A stretch of 64,000 bases of DNA from Agathobacter sp. (GCA_022775045.1 JALFLB010000014.1:45487-109486); one strand, 5' to 3'. Positions 1 through 9,508 are shown, numbered from the stretch's first letter. Program-made: numbers and translations. Notes: generated by a model not told the origin, from the sequence alone.

Positions 1-959
1 TCCAACGCATCCCGAAGATCGGGATATCTGGCACTGTCCGCAGGATAAAGACCACAGTACACCATCGGATTTACTTTCTTATATCCCGGTAACGGCTGGG
101 CACAAGGACGATCCACCTCCGTAACTGTATCACCCACACGCGTGTCACGCACATTCTTAATACTCGCCGCAATATAGCCAACCATCCCTGCGGAAAGCTC
201 ATCACAGGGAATAAACTGTCCCGCTCCGAAATACCCGACCTCCGTAACCAGATCCTCTGCACCGGTTGCCATCATCCGGATCTTTGTTCCAACCTTTACC
301 GTTCCTTCCTTGATACGGCAGAACACAATGACTCCTTTATAAGAATCATAGACAGCATCAAAAATAAGTGCCTTGAGTGGTGCGCTTGGATCTCCCTTCG
401 GAGCTGGGATTCTCGTAACGATCTGCTCCAAAACCTCCTCAATATTAAGCCCGGTCTTTGCAGAAATACGCGGCGCGTCCATCGCCTCAATTCCGATTAC
501 ATCCTCAATCTCCTGTGCAACCTCCTCCGGTCTTGCACTCGGCAAATCAATCTTATTGATAACCGGCAGCACATCCAGATCATGGTCCATGGCAAGATAC
601 ACATTGGCCATTGTCTGCGCCTCCACTCCCTGCGCTGCATCCACAACAAGAATTGCGCCGTCACACGCCGCAAGACTTCTCGAAACCTCATAGTTAAAAT
701 CCACGTGTCCCGGTGTATCAATCAAATTAAAGATATATTCTTCCCCGTCCTTCGCATTGTAAATAATGCGCACCGCCTGAGATTTAATGGTAATTCCACG
801 CTCACGCTCCAAATCCATATTATCGAGCACCTGTGCCTGCATCTCGCGGCTGGTCAATGTACCGGTTTTCTCAATGATACGATCTGCAAGCGTAGACTTG
901 CCGTGATCAATATGGGCAATAATGCAAAAATTCCGAATTTTGCTCTGATCGACTGACAT
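1..959 (-). CDS. lepA: Elongation factor 4 (LepA), 5' part only
   Basis: Translational GTPase that binds the ribosome and acts on back-translocation or ribosome maturation. The protein starts [11 protein letters not shown] and shows the G motifs in order: AHIDHGKST (residues 15-23), [16 protein letters not shown] and NKIDLP, followed by the start of domain II. About 319 codons are present of the roughly 600 usual for the family; the gene runs off the left edge, so the LepA-specific C-terminal domain is not visible. The ATG at 957-959 is preceded by GGAAGAGG. The NKIDLP plus HIDHGKST combination and the N-terminal spacing fit LepA better than EF-G or TypA. A consensus promoter lies about 45 bp upstream, so it is probably the first gene of its transcript. 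Confidence 0.97.
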   Translation of the reverse strand, partial: MSVDQSKIRNFCIIAHIDHGKSTLADRIIEKTGTLTSREMQAQVLDNMDLERERGITIKSQAVRIIYNAKDGEEYIFNLIDTPGHVDFNYEVSRSLAACDGAILVVDAAQGVEAQTMANVYLAMDHDLDVLPVINKIDLPSARPEEVAQEIEDVIGIEAMDAPRISAKTGLNIEEVLEQIVTRIPAPKGDPSAPLKALIFDAVYDSYKGVIVFCRIKEGTVKVGTKIRMMATGAEDLVTEVGYFGAGQFIPCDELSAGMVGYIAASIKNVRDTRVGDTVTEVDRPCAQPLPGYKKVNPMVYCGLYPADSARYPDLRDAL

Positions 960-1005
960 AGTTTTCCTCTTCCTTTAAAACTGTTCCTTTTGCTGCTAAA
1001 TATCT

Positions 1006-1034
1006 ATTATACGAAAATGTTATGTATTTTTCAA
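1006..1034 (-). promoter_or_regulatory. SigA-type promoter of lepA
   Basis: Read on the minus strand: TTGAAA (1029-1034), a 17 bp spacer, then TATAAT (1006-1011). The lepA start codon lies about 45 bp downstream. Confidence 0.75.
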
Positions 1035-1039
1035 ATAAA

Positions 1040-2047
1040 TTATATTTGAAACAGAGACATCCACTTTTCCCACATCTGCTGCCGGACATCATCACTTGCA
1101 AAGCTTGATGCAATTGAAGCCATATAGATTTTCTCACACATATCCTCCTTAAGCATACCTGCATCGACAAGACGCATATATTCATCTGTACACGTTGTAC
1201 CGCTTACTGTACGGTTGTCGGTATTAATAGAAAGCGGAATCCCTGCCTCGTAAAACTCGGTAAAAGGGTATGCGTTAAAATCCGTAAGTGCCTTTGTCTG
1301 CAGGTTACTCGTCGGACAAAGCTCTACACCAACCTTCTTCTCTGCACAAAGCTTCTTCAGTTCCTCATTCCCCCGCATGGCAATCCCGTGTCCGATTCTT
1401 CGCGCTCCAAGTTCAACCGCCGTACGGATATTCTCTACGCTGCCACATTCCCCCGAATGGATGGTAAATGGCATTTCATAGCGCTTAGCCGTTGCAAATA
1501 TTTCAGCAAAATCCGCCGTCGGATACGCTTTCTCATCGCCTGCCAGATCACAGGCAACCACACCATTTCCCAAAAACTCTCTGGCTTCTTTCAACATTGC
1601 AAGATTTGTATCCGCATCCAGATTCCGCATTGTACATACGATAATACCGGTAAGAATTCCAGTCTTCTCACGCGCTTTGGCAAGCCCTTCCTCCACACTT
1701 TCGATAACCTCCCGAACAGAAAGCCTCTGGCTGGTAGAAAAAGAAGGAGCAAACCGCACTTCAATATATGTTACGTGCTCCTTTGCCGCTTCCATAGCCA
1801 GATCCTCGGCGGCCGCACAAAGTCCCTCCTTCGTCTGCAGGCAACGAAGCGGCAGATCAAACTTCTCAAGATACTCTGAAAGACTGCTGCAGTCCTGAGG
1901 TGCAGTCAGCATCTGCGAAAGCTGCTCCGTTGTATACTCCTCCCCCAGTTCTTTCAAAAGCCGCTTCGTGAGCGATACACTCATGGAACCATCCAAATGA
2001 CAGTGCAATTCAATTTTTGGCATATTATATGCAATAAAATGATTCAT
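1040..2047 (-). CDS. add: Adenosine deaminase
   Basis: Hydrolytic deamination of adenosine or deoxyadenosine to inosine in the cytosol, feeding purine salvage. The 335-residue protein has the family's usual length. Visible motifs are the zinc ligand pair in ELHCHLDGS (His15 and His17), the HSGECG motif around the third zinc ligand, the RIGHG motif, and SINTDN with the catalytic metal-binding aspartate near the C-terminus. The ATG at 2047 follows AAAGGAG. It is the last gene of the udp-cdd-deoC-deoB-add run and is separated from deoB by 60 bp, a little more than the other gaps, so it may also have a minor transcript of its own. TIM-barrel amidohydrolase relatives such as adenine deaminase are less likely because SINTDN and HSGE are adenosine deaminase hallmarks. 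Confidence 0.95.
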   Translation of the reverse strand: MNHFIAYNMPKIELHCHLDGSMSVSLTKRLLKELGEEYTTEQLSQMLTAPQDCSSLSEYLEKFDLPLRCLQTKEGLCAAAEDLAMEAAKEHVTYIEVRFAPSFSTSQRLSVREVIESVEEGLAKAREKTGILTGIIVCTMRNLDADTNLAMLKEAREFLGNGVVACDLAGDEKAYPTADFAEIFATAKRYEMPFTIHSGECGSVENIRTAVELGARRIGHGIAMRGNEELKKLCAEKKVGVELCPTSNLQTKALTDFNAYPFTEFYEAGIPLSINTDNRTVSGTTCTDEYMRLVDAGMLKEDMCEKIYMASIASSFASDDVRQQMWEKWMSLFQI

Positions 2048-2107
2048 GCGAACTCCTTTCTTTTTTGGTATTGTGAGTAACTTCCTACAATGACTTACAC
2101 TATCAGT

Positions 2108-3304
2108 TCACATTATAAGACTCTGTAAAATGGAATATCCGATAGTTCCCCCCGGCATATTTACTCCAAAATTATCTGCAATAGTTGCACCTATTACTGC
2201 AAATGTATCCACATTCTCAAGTCTGCCTCCTTGTCTCATGGATGGGGAGTAAGCAAGAAACGGCACCTTCTCCCTTGTGTGATCCGTGCCAATATAGGTT
2301 GGATCATTGCCATGGTCGGCAGTAATGATCAGCAGATCCTTCTGGCCAAGCATTGGCAGCAATTCCCCAAGCTTAAGGTCAAATTTTTCAATTTCCTCAC
2401 CATAACCAATTGGATTTCTGCGATGTCCCCACAGTGCATCAAAATCCACCAGATTTGTGAAGCACAACCCCTGGAAATTCCGCTGTGCAATTTCGATTGT
2501 CTGATTCATTCCGTGGACACTGCTGTCGGAATGATTACTTTCCGTAATTCCCTCACCAGCAAAAATATCACTGATCTTGCCGACAGAAATCACATCATAT
2601 CCTGCATCCTTTAAAGCATTCAGCGCAGTTGGTCCTGTCGGCTTAAGTGCATAATCCCTGCGATTTCCAGTCCGGACAAAGCTTCCCTTCTTACGTCCCA
2701 CATATGGGCGTGCAATAACACGGCCCACCCGCCACTCATCACGCATGGTAAGCTCCCTTGCGATCTCACAGTAGTGATAAAGCTGTTCCAGCCCCATCGT
2801 CTCCTCATTCCCGCAAATCTGCAGAACAGAATCCGCAGAGGTATAGACGATCAGCTTACCCTCATTAATTTCCTGCTCACCAAGCTCGTCCAGAATCACT
2901 GTCCCGCTCGCAGCTTTATTGCCTATCACTTTCCTCCCACAGCGCTTCTCCAACTCATCGATGAGTTTCTGCGGAAATCCATTTTGGGTGAAAGTGATAA
3001 AGGGCTTTGTAGTCTCAATGCCCATCATCTCCCAATGTCCGGTCATAGTATCCTTACCATTACTCGTCTCATTCATTGCCATATATCGGCCGGCGGGTAA
3101 ATCTGCCGGTTTCACCCCGTGAAGCTCCTTTAAATTTGCCATTCCGAGCCTTACGAGATTCGGGATCTCAAAGTGCTCAACTGTCTCAGCAATATGTCCA
3201 AGGGTATCCACCCCCTCATCTCCAAAACGCGCAGCATCAGCCATCGCACCAATTCCAAGAGAATCCAGAACAATTACAAATACTCTGTCAAATGGTCTAT
3301 CCAT
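2108..3304 (-). CDS. deoB: Phosphopentomutase
   Basis: Interconverts (deoxy)ribose 1-phosphate and 5-phosphate, linking nucleoside phosphorolysis to the aldolase DeoC. The 398-residue protein belongs to the alkaline phosphatase superfamily: the metal-binding [16 protein letters not shown] motif is at residues 9-24, the TMTGHWE motif carries the phosphorylated threonine, and TADHGNDP and GTDHTRE supply the remaining metal ligands. Length is normal. The start ATG at 3304 is preceded by GGAG and GGTGGGAAG, and lies 11 bp after the deoC stop, so the two are co-transcribed. No anomalies seen. Confidence 0.97.
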   Translation of the reverse strand: MDRPFDRVFVIVLDSLGIGAMADAARFGDEGVDTLGHIAETVEHFEIPNLVRLGMANLKELHGVKPADLPAGRYMAMNETSNGKDTMTGHWEMMGIETTKPFITFTQNGFPQKLIDELEKRCGRKVIGNKAASGTVILDELGEQEINEGKLIVYTSADSVLQICGNEETMGLEQLYHYCEIARELTMRDEWRVGRVIARPYVGRKKGSFVRTGNRRDYALKPTGPTALNALKDAGYDVISVGKISDIFAGEGITESNHSDSSVHGMNQTIEIAQRNFQGLCFTNLVDFDALWGHRRNPIGYGEEIEKFDLKLGELLPMLGQKDLLIITADHGNDPTYIGTDHTREKVPFLAYSPSMRQGGRLENVDTFAVIGATIADNFGVNMPGGTIGYSILQSLIM

Positions 3305-3315
3305 ATTCTTCCCAC

Positions 3316-3981
3316 CTACTCCATACTCTTTACGATTTTAACGATCCTGCTTGTCCCAAGCCTGTCCGCTCCTAGCTCTACAAATTTTTCGGCATCTGCC
3401 AAAGAAGAAATGCCTCCAGCCGCCTTAATTTTGATTCCCTCTCCCACATGTGATGCAAATAATGCAATATCATCAAAGGTCGCTCCTGCGGTCGAAAACC
3501 CTGTTGAAGTCTTGATATAATCCGCACCGGACTCCGTTACAAGCTCACACATTTTTATTTTTTCCTGATTCGTTAAAAGACAGGTCTCTATAATCACCTT
3601 TAAAATCCGTCCCTGGCAGGCTTTTTGAATTTGACGGATTTCATCCAGCACATATGCTTCGTTTCCTGACTTCAGCATACCGATATTGATAACCATATCA
3701 ATCTCATCTGCCCCATTCGCCACAGCATCCTCCGTTTCAAACACCTTGGTTGATGTCGTGCAATTGCCATTCGGAAAACCGATCACTGTACAGATGCGCA
3801 TCTGCTCTTTCACATACTCCTTTGCCTGCTTCACATAACATGGTGGAATGCACACCGAAGCCGTCCCATAACGGATTGCATCATCGCAAAGCTCACGGAT
3901 TTCGTCCCACGTGGCAGTCTGCAGCAATAGCGTATGATCTACCTTTCCAAGTATCTGTCTCTGTTTTTCATCCAAATTCAT
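3316..3981 (-). CDS. deoC: Deoxyribose-phosphate aldolase
   Basis: Class I aldolase that splits 2-deoxyribose 5-phosphate into acetaldehyde and glyceraldehyde 3-phosphate, the last step of deoxynucleoside catabolism. The chosen start gives 221 residues beginning MNLDEKQRQ, with AAAGGAGAATGAG just upstream; a longer open frame extends 43 codons further but overlaps cdd and has no ribosome site. The Schiff-base lysine lies in the [10 protein letters not shown] region, and the second active-site lysine in [10 protein letters not shown]. It starts 1 bp from the cdd stop and is followed at 11 bp by deoB, so coupling with both neighbours is likely. Confidence 0.96.
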   Translation of the reverse strand: MNLDEKQRQILGKVDHTLLLQTATWDEIRELCDDAIRYGTASVCIPPCYVKQAKEYVKEQMRICTVIGFPNGNCTTSTKVFETEDAVANGADEIDMVINIGMLKSGNEAYVLDEIRQIQKACQGRILKVIIETCLLTNQEKIKMCELVTESGADYIKTSTGFSTAGATFDDIALFASHVGEGIKIKAAGGISSLADAEKFVELGADRLGTSRIVKIVKSME

Positions 3982-3982
3982 C

Positions 3983-4423
3983 TCATTCTCCTTTATTGTC
4001 CGATTCAAGATTTTCCGGTCCAAACCCCATCGGAAGCAATTCCTCCAGCATATATACACGGTACTCTTCCTTTGTGCCTGCCAAGATAATGCGAAAATGC
4101 TTGGGATCACAAAACTCCATCATTACCTGACGGCAGACCCCGCATGGGGGACAATAAGAAAGCTCCTCTCTGCCTTTGGGTCCCCCGACAATTGCAATTG
4201 CCGAAAAGTTCCGCTCCCCTTCACTGACTGCCTTAAAGAAAGCAGTGCGCTCCGCACAGTTTGTGGGTGTATAGGCAGCATTCTCAATGTTGCATCCCAA
4301 ATAAATTCTGCCCTCCTGTGTCAAAAGTGCCGCACCTACCTGAAAATGTGAATAGGGTGTATAGGCACGATTTCTGGCAAGAAAAGCCTGTTCCACCAAT
4401 TCCTCATCTGTCACTTTAATCAT
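3983..4423 (-). CDS. cdd: Cytidine deaminase
   Basis: Zinc enzyme converting cytidine and deoxycytidine to the uridine forms, supplying substrate to the phosphorylase encoded just upstream. The 146-residue protein has the homotetrameric-type layout: the zinc and catalytic-glutamate motif NCAERTAFF, followed by PPCGVCRQ with the two other zinc cysteines. The start follows GGGAGGATAAG and overlaps the end of udp by 8 bp, and the stop is 1 bp before deoC. This tight packing supports translational coupling within the salvage operon. Confidence 0.96.
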   Translation of the reverse strand: MIKVTDEELVEQAFLARNRAYTPYSHFQVGAALLTQEGRIYLGCNIENAAYTPTNCAERTAFFKAVSEGERNFSAIAIVGGPKGREELSYCPPCGVCRQVMMEFCDPKHFRIILAGTKEEYRVYMLEELLPMGFGPENLESDNKGE

Positions 4424-5195
4424 TCTTATCCTCCCGGATCAACGTGCGGATTGCTTCCACCGCCGTCTCAATCGCAATAGAGGTGTCATGTACCTGTTCA
4501 TTTGACAACCCCTTTCTTGCGCGCTCCTGATTCGCAATCACAAGAAAACAGGAACCCACACGCACCCGAAGGAAACTCCCCGCAATAAACAATGCAGCCG
4601 ACTCCATCTCCGAAGCAAGACATCCCATACGCAGCCAGGCTTCCCACTTATTGGTCAGTTCGTAACTGACCGGCATAACCTCCGGCTCATGCTGGCCGAA
4701 AAAGGAATCCTTACATTGCACAACTCCTACATGATAACGTTTTTCCAACTTACTTGCCGCCTGTACCAGCGCACTTGTCACCATATAATCTGGAACTGCC
4801 GGATACTCGATTGGCGCATACTCACGGCTTGTTCCCTCCATACGGACCGCACCGTTCGCAATCACCAGATCTCCTCCAAGTACATCCTCCTGCATTCCTC
4901 CACAAGTTCCCACACGGAGAAAAGTATGTGCACCGCACTTGGACAATTCCTCGATTGCAATTGCTGCTGACGGACCTCCAATCCCCGTTGAAGTAACACT
5001 CACCTTCACCCCGTCTAATGCACCGGTATAGGTGATAAATTCCCTGCTGTCCGCAACAAGCACCGGATGATCCAAATACGCTGCAATTTTTGCACACCTT
5101 TTAGGATCCCCCGGCATAATCACATATTTTCCAATGTCCTCAGGCCCCACTCCCGTGTGATACTGTCTTCCCGATCCTTCTGTATAATCAATCAT
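4416..5195 (-). CDS. udp: Uridine phosphorylase (nucleoside phosphorylase family 1)
   Basis: Phosphorolysis of uridine (and possibly deoxyuridine) to uracil and ribose 1-phosphate. The 259-residue protein shows the NP-I family features: [13 protein letters not shown] with phosphate-binding residues, [26 protein letters not shown], and a late SEMESAAL with the ribose-binding Met-Glu. REFITYTG and the pyrimidine-salvage neighbour cdd favour uridine phosphorylase over purine phosphorylase DeoD, but substrate preference cannot be proven from sequence. It is the first gene of the salvage operon, with a GGGGGAT ribosome site; the promoter lies partly inside the end of spoIIP. Confidence 0.9.
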   Translation of the reverse strand: MIDYTEGSGRQYHTGVGPEDIGKYVIMPGDPKRCAKIAAYLDHPVLVADSREFITYTGALDGVKVSVTSTGIGGPSAAIAIEELSKCGAHTFLRVGTCGGMQEDVLGGDLVIANGAVRMEGTSREYAPIEYPAVPDYMVTSALVQAASKLEKRYHVGVVQCKDSFFGQHEPEVMPVSYELTNKWEAWLRMGCLASEMESAALFIAGSFLRVRVGSCFLVIANQERARKGLSNEQVHDTSIAIETAVEAIRTLIREDKND

Positions 5196-5228
5196 TTTTA
5201 TCCCCCGCTTTCTCAGTTGCCTAATCTT

Positions 5229-5258
5229 ATTATAAGCATTTTATCCCTCATTTTTCAA
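5229..5258 (-). promoter_or_regulatory. Promoter of the nucleoside-salvage operon
   Basis: Minus strand: TTGAAA (5253-5258), 18 bp, TATAAT (5229-5234). The -35 box lies inside the last codons of spoIIP and the -10 box in the 45 bp gap before udp, so the vegetative operon can be transcribed independently of the sporulation gene. Confidence 0.65.
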
Positions 5259-6443
5259 CACTTTTGCAAGCAGATCTGCAAGGGGTTCCATGGAATTTTT
5301 TGCCTCCTCAAAAGTATTGGTCTGTGCCCCTACTTCGACCAGCATGGATTTCGGACAAAAGTGCATATTAAAACGATATCCCTTTAAATAAATCCGACGG
5401 GTCAGATCCGGATAATATTCTGCAGCTGCAAGCTGCATTTGGAATGAAAAAGCCAGATTTTCATCTATGTAAGGATTTTTCAGATACGCGATATCTCCAG
5501 CTGCTGTGGTACGGCTGAGTCCATTAAAAAACATAATCTTCGCCATCTTTTTTCCATTTTGTTCTGTGACAAGATGGGTATTCTCATTCACACCATCCCT
5601 GTGCAGATCAATCACAACCTGAATAGACGGATGTTCTTTGAGAAGCTTTTCAACAGACGGAGCTGCATTTGAGTAGGCATGATCCCGGTCTCCCACATCA
5701 TACTCCCCTTTATGATGCAATACCTCAAAGCCCTCCTCCTCAAGCAATTCAGTCAAATAATCTCCAACACCCACCACGGAAGTGGAAGCGTCCCCCGGTC
5801 TGGAATCTTTGTATGCCTCCTGTGAATGTGTATGGTAAATCAGAATCTGTGGTCCATCCACATTCATATCCACCTTCATATCAGGTTCCAAAAGCTTATC
5901 AGCATTCAACTGATCTTTTCCAATCGTCGTCGTATTGTCTACCTGATAAAATGTCTGTCTCAAATAATCAAAATCCTCCAGCTTCTTTCGGTTGATAGTC
6001 ATCTTTTTCCCGTCATCAAAACTCGTTTTCACAGATTCTTCCTTCTCTTCTTTCCTTTCCGCAGATGACACAGTCTCGTCCACTTTTGCCATCTCTACAG
6101 CTTCCTGATTTTCCTTAAGTATCTGCTTTGCCTGTGCATTTTCCGCTGCTGCAAGATTTTCATAGTAGGACAGACTTTCTTCCTGGGACTCATACCACAA
6201 CCGTTCTTCATTATAGGCGATTGCCGGATACATAGACGCTGTTACATCCCGATATGCCGACGGAGTTCCCTCTCCCTGTACGCTGAGGAGACTTGGCACA
6301 TATATATTCAACACCCCATTATAAAATTTCAAGGACAGATTCTGTCCCATGCTTTGCACCAGTCCGTCTCCCCAATAATACAAAAAGCTCCCGATCAGCA
6401 AAAAATTTGCAATAATTCCCAAAAGAAGCAAGCGTCTCCTCAA
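5241..6443 (-). CDS. spoIIP: Stage II sporulation protein P
   Basis: Membrane-anchored amidase/endopeptidase of the SpoIIDMP engulfment machine, which thins septal peptidoglycan during sporulation. The 400-residue protein begins with a transmembrane anchor at about residues 3-24 (RRRLLLLGIIANFLLIGSFL), then a long low-complexity Glu/Lys/Ala-rich linker, and the amidase domain in the C-terminal half. That domain carries ILIYHTHSQEAY (zinc histidine), VVIDLHRDGV (second histidine) and MLVEVGAQTNTFEEA (catalytic glutamate region), all typical of SpoIIP. It follows gpr at 20 bp, an arrangement common in Clostridia. I saw no convincing mother-cell promoter motif. Confidence 0.94.
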   Translation of the reverse strand: MRRRLLLLGIIANFLLIGSFLYYWGDGLVQSMGQNLSLKFYNGVLNIYVPSLLSVQGEGTPSAYRDVTASMYPAIAYNEERLWYESQEESLSYYENLAAAENAQAKQILKENQEAVEMAKVDETVSSAERKEEKEESVKTSFDDGKKMTINRKKLEDFDYLRQTFYQVDNTTTIGKDQLNADKLLEPDMKVDMNVDGPQILIYHTHSQEAYKDSRPGDASTSVVGVGDYLTELLEEEGFEVLHHKGEYDVGDRDHAYSNAAPSVEKLLKEHPSIQVVIDLHRDGVNENTHLVTEQNGKKMAKIMFFNGLSRTTAAGDIAYLKNPYIDENLAFSFQMQLAAAEYYPDLTRRIYLKGYRFNMHFCPKSMLVEVGAQTNTFEEAKNSMEPLADLLAKVLKNEG

Positions 6444-6463
6444 GCTATCACCACCTCGAAGTA

Positions 6464-7444
6464 TTATATGCCCTTTCCTTCCTCCTTATTCCCCAGCAGT
6501 GCGATATTGAGTCCCTCTGAAATCAAAAAACTCAGTTGCTTAATCGAATCATCAATATTTTTTGGCGTTACAAAAAGTCCATTGAGTTGCGGAGAGAGCA
6601 ACTCACGTGAAAGCTCCCGCCGTTCCCGCTCATCCAGTTTCTCCAGATCAGAGAGCGACATTGCCTCAATCAACTCTGTCATGGCATCGGATACAATCGT
6701 CGCAGCATCCACCACCGTCGGAACCCCCAGCGAGATCACCGGGACTCCCACACTCTCCTGATTCAGTGCATTACGATGGTTGCCGATTCCGCTTCCCGGT
6801 GTAATACCGGTATCCGTCAGCTGAATGGTTCTCCCCAAGCGCTTTACATTACGTGCAGCAAGCGCATCCACTGTAATCACAAAATCCGGATTGGTCTCCT
6901 TCACAACCCCACGCAGAATTTCCACACACTCCATTCCGGTCTGTGCCATAACCCCCGGAACAATTCCGCTTACCTTGCTCACATCCTCATCAGCAAATGC
7001 ATATTTACCAAATTCATTCAGGATATGCCGGGTGATAAAAAGATTGTCAACCACTCTCGGACCGAGAGCATCCGGTGTCACCTCACGGTTACCAAGCCCT
7101 ACAATTAGAGCAGATACCTCAAGTCCCTTGTCCAAATCCCTCTCTGCCTTTGAAACCGGCAGCATCTGTCTTAAAATTTTTGCCAGCTCCATTGAAATAT
7201 TGCGGTGGTATCCGGCATCCTCTTCGATCATCTCCGGCGCCTCAATTGTAACATACGTCCCCCGGGGTCTGCCCATGGCTTTAGCCGCATTCTCTGTTTC
7301 AATGATCACCGTGCTGACCACCACCCCGTTTCCCCGCGGCTCTTCCGAAAAACGGACGCCTCTTACTATTCCTTTGTCTTTTTGCAGGCGCTCCTGCGAC
7401 TCAAGTGCAAGATCCGTACGAATCGGATAACTTTCCTCTTGCAT
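6464..7444 (-). CDS. gpr: GPR spore germination endopeptidase
   Basis: Aspartic-type protease that degrades small acid-soluble spore proteins during germination; made as a zymogen in the forespore. The 326-residue protein has the N-terminal propeptide with the SASP-like autocleavage site around YPIRTDLALE (residues 6-15). The catalytic-domain motifs are SALIVGLGNREVTPDALGP, VPGVMAQTGME, DALAARNVKRLGRTIQL and GITPGSGIGNHR, all GPR hallmarks. The ATG at 7444 is preceded by AGGGGAGGGAAAG. A forespore (SigG) promoter is expected in the 200 bp divergent region shared with rpsT, but I could not place one confidently. Confidence 0.96.
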   Translation of the reverse strand: MQEESYPIRTDLALESQERLQKDKGIVRGVRFSEEPRGNGVVVSTVIIETENAAKAMGRPRGTYVTIEAPEMIEEDAGYHRNISMELAKILRQMLPVSKAERDLDKGLEVSALIVGLGNREVTPDALGPRVVDNLFITRHILNEFGKYAFADEDVSKVSGIVPGVMAQTGMECVEILRGVVKETNPDFVITVDALAARNVKRLGRTIQLTDTGITPGSGIGNHRNALNQESVGVPVISLGVPTVVDAATIVSDAMTELIEAMSLSDLEKLDERERRELSRELLSPQLNGLFVTPKNIDDSIKQLSFLISEGLNIALLGNKEEGKGI

Positions 7445-7540
7445 ATACTTTCCCTCCCCTATTGAACATCAGCTCATTCCTAGAATACGCAAATATCTCT
7501 TATTACGTTCAATTTTTCCCAATTTTTTTCATTTTATGTA

Positions 7541-7569
7541 TTGACAGCGGAGCGCGCTTGGAATATTAT
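7541..7569 (+). promoter_or_regulatory. SigA-type promoter of rpsT
   Basis: TTGACA (7541-7546), 17 bp, TATTAT (7564-7569): near-consensus and correctly spaced. It predicts a leader of about 78 nt before the TTG start of rpsT. Confidence 0.85.
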
Positions 7570-7653
7570 ATTCTAGTATGTTTGCGATGAAGCGTCCGTG
7601 TCTGTTTCACCGCAGGAACAACTGAGAATATCATGGATATGGAGGTGTACAGA

Positions 7654-7917
7654 TTGGCTAACATTAAATCTGCTAAGAAGAGAATTTTAGTTACAGAGAC
7701 AAAGACTGCTAGAAATAAGGCAATCCGTTCTGAGGTTAAGACTTCTATCAAGAAGGTAGAGGCTGCTGTTGCTGCTAAAGATAAGGCTGCTGCAGAAGCT
7801 GCATTTAAGAATGCCTCATCTGTTATCGAGAGTGCCTGCTCTAAGGGCGTTTACCACAAGAATAACGCAGCCCGCAAGGTCTCCCGTTTAGCAAAATTAG
7901 TTAACGGCGTAGCTTAA
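7654..7917 (+). CDS. rpsT: 30S ribosomal protein S20, TTG start
   Basis: Primary 16S rRNA-binding protein of the small subunit body. The 87-residue protein starts (M)ANIKSAKKRI, the canonical S20 N-terminus, and is rich in Lys and Ala as expected; the TKTARNKAIRSEVKT and NNAARKVSRLAKLV segments are family signatures. I chose the TTG at 7654-7656 because GGAGGTG (7641-7647) is ideally spaced in front of it and the conserved N-terminus begins there; the in-frame ATG at 7633 would add seven unconserved residues and lie upstream of that ribosome site. A monocistronic unit: strong promoter before, strong terminator after. Confidence 0.97.
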   Translation: MANIKSAKKRILVTETKTARNKAIRSEVKTSIKKVEAAVAAKDKAAAEAAFKNASSVIESACSKGVYHKNNAARKVSRLAKLVNGVA

Positions 7918-7933
7918 TTAATAAGTATAATAG

Positions 7934-7969
7934 AACCCACCAGTACCGTCATGCTGGTGGGTTTTTTAT
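7934..7969 (+). terminator. Rho-independent terminator of rpsT
   Basis: Stem of AACCCACCAG and CTGGTGGGTT around a 10 nt loop (7934-7963), followed by a run of T. It lies 16 bp after the rpsT stop. It also faces the convergent holA end at 7973. Confidence 0.9.
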
Positions 7970-7972
7970 TAT

Positions 7973-8965
7973 CTATTTTACTTTTTTCTGGCTGCTGTAC
8001 TCCACGATGAACAACTCCACCGCCATCTGGTCATTCATGCGTCCGGTCTTGACAGCAGTCTCATACTCCACCCCATCCCGGATTGCCTGTTTGAGCTGCT
8101 CCATGGAAAACGCACGGCACTGTGACTGATACTTGCGCACTGCCCAATCCGGACAGCCTGCCTTGGATGCGATATCGCGGTTGCCAAAGCCCTGATTGGT
8201 CATGGACTTGACCACCATCATACGCTGGAACTGATTTGTCACCAGATAGAGAATCCGCATCGGCGCCTCCTTTAAAGCAAGAAGATCATAGTAGAGATCG
8301 AGCGCTTTTTTCTGCTGGTGCTGGGCGACAGCATCCACCATGTCAAAAATCTTGTTTTCCGTCTGCTCCGTGGTAATTACCTCCACATCCGCTACATCGA
8401 TGTATTCTTTTTCCATCGTATAACACAGAAGCTTCTCCAGTTCCCGGTCAATGTTCTCCATGTCATTTCCTGTCTTACGCACAAAAAGAGCATAGGCATC
8501 CCTTGTAATGTTCTTGCCAGCCTTTCGGATTCTTCCCTCAATCCAGCGGGATAGTGTCTCATCCGTCTGTCTTGCAAATTCCACAACACTTCCGATTTTC
8601 CTGACCTCCTTGAACATTTTTGTCTTCTTATCGACCTCCTTCTCCACAAAAATAAAATAAGTGGTCTCCGGCACGGATGCCATATAGTCAGCAAGCTCCT
8701 CGGCACTCTTCTTAAACAATCCGCTGTCCTCAATGAGAATCAGCCTGCGGTCTGCAAAAAATGGAAGTGTCTCCGCCAGGTCAACGATTTCTTTCTGATT
8801 GATATCCCCGCCCGAAAACGCCCCATAATTCATCGTATCATCCTCTGACACAATTGCACGCTTCAGCTTGTCCCGATACTGCCGGATCAGATACTGCTCC
8901 TCTCCATAGAGAAGATAAACCTGCTTTAATTGTCCTTCTTTAATATCTTGATCTATCGTTTTCAT
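7973..8965 (-). CDS. holA: DNA polymerase III delta subunit
   Basis: Clamp-loader subunit that opens the beta sliding clamp. The chosen start gives 330 residues beginning MKTIDQDIKEGQ, then the characteristic QVYLLYGEEQYLI motif near the N-terminus; the central region has the NDMENIDRELEKL segment typical of the delta lid domain and the C-terminal collar contains AVKTGRMNDQMAVELFIVEY. The ATG at 8963-8965 has AAAGGA six bases upstream. An in-frame TTG-ATG pair 7 codons earlier (8986) is possible, but it abuts the T tract of the preceding terminator. It lies downstream of the SCP2-domain gene; its own promoter is not obvious. Confidence 0.92.
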   Translation of the reverse strand: MKTIDQDIKEGQLKQVYLLYGEEQYLIRQYRDKLKRAIVSEDDTMNYGAFSGGDINQKEIVDLAETLPFFADRRLILIEDSGLFKKSAEELADYMASVPETTYFIFVEKEVDKKTKMFKEVRKIGSVVEFARQTDETLSRWIEGRIRKAGKNITRDAYALFVRKTGNDMENIDRELEKLLCYTMEKEYIDVADVEVITTEQTENKIFDMVDAVAQHQQKKALDLYYDLLALKEAPMRILYLVTNQFQRMMVVKSMTNQGFGNRDIASKAGCPDWAVRKYQSQCRAFSMEQLKQAIRDGVEYETAVKTGRMNDQMAVELFIVEYSSQKKVK

Positions 8966-8984
8966 ATATTCCTTTACTTCCATC

Positions 8985-9018
8985 AAAAAAAGCGATATCC
9001 CTCTATCGAGATATCGCT
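8985..9018 (-). terminator. Terminator after the SCP2-domain gene, abutting holA
   Basis: Minus strand: a 9 bp stem AGCGATATC / GATATCGCT (9010-9018 and 8991-8999) followed by seven T. The T run ends about 20 bases before the holA ATG, so the structure sits in the holA leader and may act as an attenuator as well as a terminator. Confidence 0.75.
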
Positions 9019-9032
9019 CCCTTCGAAATCAG

Positions 9033-9467
9033 TTATTTGCGTTTGTCCTTATTGGACTTCTTTACAACCGTAGCGGCCTTTGCAACTGCTTTCGCTGTAG
9101 AAACGGTGCTCTCCACCTTCTGTGCAACCGTCTTCTTTGGTTCTTCCTTTTTTGCAAGGTCCTTCAGCATTAAAGCCTTCGGAAGATCTCCTTCTGCGGT
9201 CAGCATTCCATTGTTAAATGCATCCAACACATCCAGTTTTCCCTCTGCCAAAGCAATCAGATTCTGTGCCGAAATGGTAACCAGAATATCACGGTCGTAA
9301 TACTCATAAGGTTCAATATGAATCTTACCGTCAGCAATCTCAAGATACAAAGCACCATCTGCCTCGCCTCTGACATTGAACTGAATTGCCAGATGTTCCT
9401 TTACCGTACTTGCATCATACTTTCCATATTCAGTTTGTAATTTTGCTACTAATTCTTCATAAGTCAT
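9033..9467 (-). CDS. SCP2 sterol-binding domain protein
   Basis: Small cytosolic protein with a single SCP2-like domain, a fold that makes a hydrophobic tunnel for lipids; its role in bacteria is not settled. The 144-residue product starts MTYEELVAK; the SCP2 core includes IAIQF-like sheet residues, GALYLEIADGKIHIEPYEYYDRD and the ALAEGKLDVLDAFNNGMLTAEGD segment characteristic of the family. After about residue 105 there is a Lys/Ala/Val-rich tail with no predicted fold. The second ATG (9467) is 8 bases from GGGAG, while the first (9473) is too close to it. It has its own promoter and a terminator right after the stop. Confidence 0.85.
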   Translation of the reverse strand: MTYEELVAKLQTEYGKYDASTVKEHLAIQFNVRGEADGALYLEIADGKIHIEPYEYYDRDILVTISAQNLIALAEGKLDVLDAFNNGMLTAEGDLPKALMLKDLAKKEEPKKTVAQKVESTVSTAKAVAKAATVVKKSNKDKRK

Positions 9468-9508
9468 TTTCATTCTCCCTATCTTACCCTTTCATACCTA
9501 CACTTATA

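Noticed and set aside
6825..7430. A 201-codon plus-strand frame opposite gpr
   Set aside because: Antisense shadow of a well-conserved protease; Ser/Thr/Pro-rich, no ribosome site or motif.
7445..7540. SigG promoter of gpr
   Set aside because: A GTATT element near 7485 is suggestive, but no partner box fits well enough to call it.
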